From contig CM036759.1 in the NCBI GenBank assembly GCA_020796225.1, positions 3,099,782-3,163,781 of the forward strand: a stretch of DNA of 64,000 nucleotides. Reading direction: 5' to 3'. The notes under the pieces are model-generated. The model did no database searches, had not been told where the DNA came from, and saw only the letters and a program-made list of their open reading frames with translations. Shown here piece by piece: positions 62,618 through 64,000 of this stretch. The DNA is from Arion vulgaris. Taxonomy: Eukaryota; Mollusca; Gastropoda; Stylommatophora; Arionidae. The first letter of the stretch is position 1; each line of letters begins with the position of its first letter. Made by a program: the position numbers and the translations under genes.

Positions 62618-62857
62618 TCGCCCGTGTGGTGCCGGGGTCCGCAAGGGAAGCAAAGAATAGTAACACTGTGACCTACAAGGCATGTCATGAGGCGACTGAA
62701 GTAGGGGCCTAGGAAGCTACCTAGTTAAAAAGAGTTGCAGAAATCGGATGTGCTGGTCTACTTGTAGGTGCATAACTGACACAATGTGCAATCACTCTTA
62801 TGCTCAGATCACATACAGTGGTTTAACAAGTGGTCGATATGGAGTGTTTGAAGAAGA
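62618..62857 (+). mobile_element. SINE-B copy
   Basis: The head GCCCGTGTGGTGCCGGGG, AATAGTAACACTGTGACC, AGAAATCGGATGTGCTGG and GATATGGAGTGTTTGAAG are all present. Confidence 0.87.
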
Positions 62858-63189
62858 AGTTAATCGATATCTTTGAGAAAACTCGTTAGAATTCATAGCT
62901 TTATATTTAGGAAGTTCCCATAGGTGCTCAGTTACATTCAGTCTTCTCAGCAGTAGAATAATTACATAGTAGCTCATGGAAAGATCATAAGTTTCTCTAA
63001 CTTTACTTTAGAGTAGCCATGTACCTTGCAGAACATTACCGTCATCAAAGTCAGCCTTAAAACTCACATAGTTCTCTCCAGCTCTTTGAGTAGCCATGAC
63101 TTCAGAATATTACTCTCGATGTCAGCTCTAACAACACTAAGTTTCTCTCTAACTTTACTTTAGGTAGCCATTACCTTAGCGAACATTAC

Positions 63190-63500
63190 ATCATAGTCTG
63201 CAGAAATCGTTCTGTCTACTTGTAGTGCATAACTACATGTGCAAACACTTACGCTCATCAATCAGGGTTTAACAAGTGGTCGATATGGTGTTTGAAGAAG
63301 AGTAATTCGATATCTTTAGAAAACTTAGATTCTGCTTTATATTTAGAAGTTCCATGGTGCTCAGTTACATCAGTCTTCTCTACAGTAGAACTAATTACAT
63401 AGTAGCCTATGAAAATCATAAGTTTTCTCTAACTTTACTTTAGAGTAGCCATGTACCTTGCAGAACATTACCGTCATCAAAGTCAGCCTTAAAAACTCCA
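63190..63500 (+). repeat. Degraded tandem duplicate of 62,700-63,060, including a SINE-B 3' part
   Basis: The order of blocks (TCTACTTGTAG, AACAAGTGGTCGATATGG, AATTCGATATCTTT, TACATAGTAGC, TAGCCATGTACCTTGCAGAA) repeats that at 62,757-63,050, with many one- to three-base losses. A third partial trace lies at 63,060-63,190. Confidence 0.82.
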
Positions 63501-63850
63501 ACAAGTCTCCAGCCTCTTCCAGTGTCATGTTCAAGGTTTCTTTGATGTCCTGCTGCTACCTTCGTCTTGTAATCCTGCTTCATATTCCAGGAACCATGTC
63601 TTCTATTACGTTCGCAAACCACTCTGACGATTAACGTGGCCAAAATATTTCATCTTCCGGGACATGATGTTATTTATGAGCCAATGCTCCTCGATATGCA
63701 GGTCTTGTAGGATGTCTGTTTTTCTTTCTGTCCATGATGTTCTAAGAACTTTTATGTAACACCTTGTTTCAATTTTGTTTTTCAATGTTTGTGTTGTGGT
63801 CACGATTCAATCCATATGTTGCACATGTTCTCCAAGTCTTACTTTTGGGA
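63440..63850 (-). mobile_element. LINE 3' coding relic
   Basis: The minus strand reads KVLRTSWTERKTDILQDL and NNIMSRKMKYFGHVNR, then in other frames VPGI- and RRR-type pieces, an RTE/CR1-like C-terminal region. Confidence 0.68.
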
Positions 63851-63854
63851 CCTA

Positions 63855-63995
63855 GGAAAAGCATAGCAGAAATCAAATTTGTTGGCTTACTTGTAGGCAT
63901 ATAACTGGCAACGTCAATCACGCTTAGCTCAGATCCCATACAACTCACAAAGTGGTTTAACAAAGGTCAATATGGGCGTTCAAATGATGAATAAC
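63855..63995 (+). mobile_element. SINE-B 3' part
   Basis: GCATAGCAGAAATC, GGCTTACTTGTAGGCATAT and GTGGTTTAACAAAGGTC match SINE-B. It is cut by the window end. Confidence 0.65.
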
Positions 63996-64000
63996 TGACA

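Overview
This is eukaryotic, animal-type DNA with one recognisable host gene. The gene is spliced, has GT-AG introns and lies on the minus strand from about 47,625 down to 7,829. It encodes an orthologue of WDR43 (yeast Utp5), a WD40 protein of the UTP-A (t-UTP) part of the small-subunit processome that supports rRNA transcription and early 18S processing in the nucleolus. I assembled 17 coding exons whose phases join into one 585-codon frame, from an N-terminal WD40 exon to a UTP12 domain and an acidic tail ending in TAA at 7,829. Human WDR43 is about 680 residues, so the length is reasonable. The genome is AT-rich, with large repeat-filled introns, many SINEs, and LINEs of RTE-like and RNase H-bearing I/Jockey-like types. 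A marine invertebrate, possibly a lophotrochozoan, is my best guess, but the sequence does not fix the taxon.

Layout. 1-7,800: downstream flank with a 16-bp tandem repeat holding a tRNA-derived SINE, a GC-rich repeat of unknown class (about 2,940-4,230), LINE relics and SINEs. 7,829-18,854: exons 17 to 10 with introns holding a 5'-truncated LINE, a TA-flanked MITE, a Tc1 transposase relic, and a degraded duplicate of the exon 14 region. 18,855-27,748: exons 9 to 6, with nested SINEs, RNase H LINE pieces and a long inverted-repeat element flanked by TTAA. 27,749-35,980: intron 5, with a 1.1-kb minisatellite, an RNase H LINE lacking its reverse transcriptase, and a 3.2-kb RTE-like LINE with a perfect target-site duplication (TSD). 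35,981-47,625: exons 5 to 1; intron 4 is almost entirely abutting minisatellites (36.4-41.2 kb). 47,626-64,000: upstream flank with a second copy of the GC-rich repeat, a 28-bp array of about 100 copies, a 31-bp array of about 64 copies, nested SINEs, more minisatellites, and LINE relics. By eye, roughly a quarter of the window is tandem repeat.

How the parts relate. The SINEs and the RNase H-bearing LINEs share GAAGAAG 3' tails, often after a CGcAAG-like motif, which suggests the LINE machinery moved the SINEs. Several insertions have exact TSDs, and some nest, so relative ages can be read off. Frame breaks in the RTE-like LINE look like single-base losses in short homopolymers, and two duplicated blocks differ by many small dropouts. 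Both suggest residual long-read assembly error, so disabled elements here should be judged cautiously. I saw no operon, CRISPR array, toxin, virus or novel gene system. The long open frames at 39.4-41.4, 28.2, 36.4-38.5 and 59.2-60.0 kb come from repeat arrays and are not proteins.
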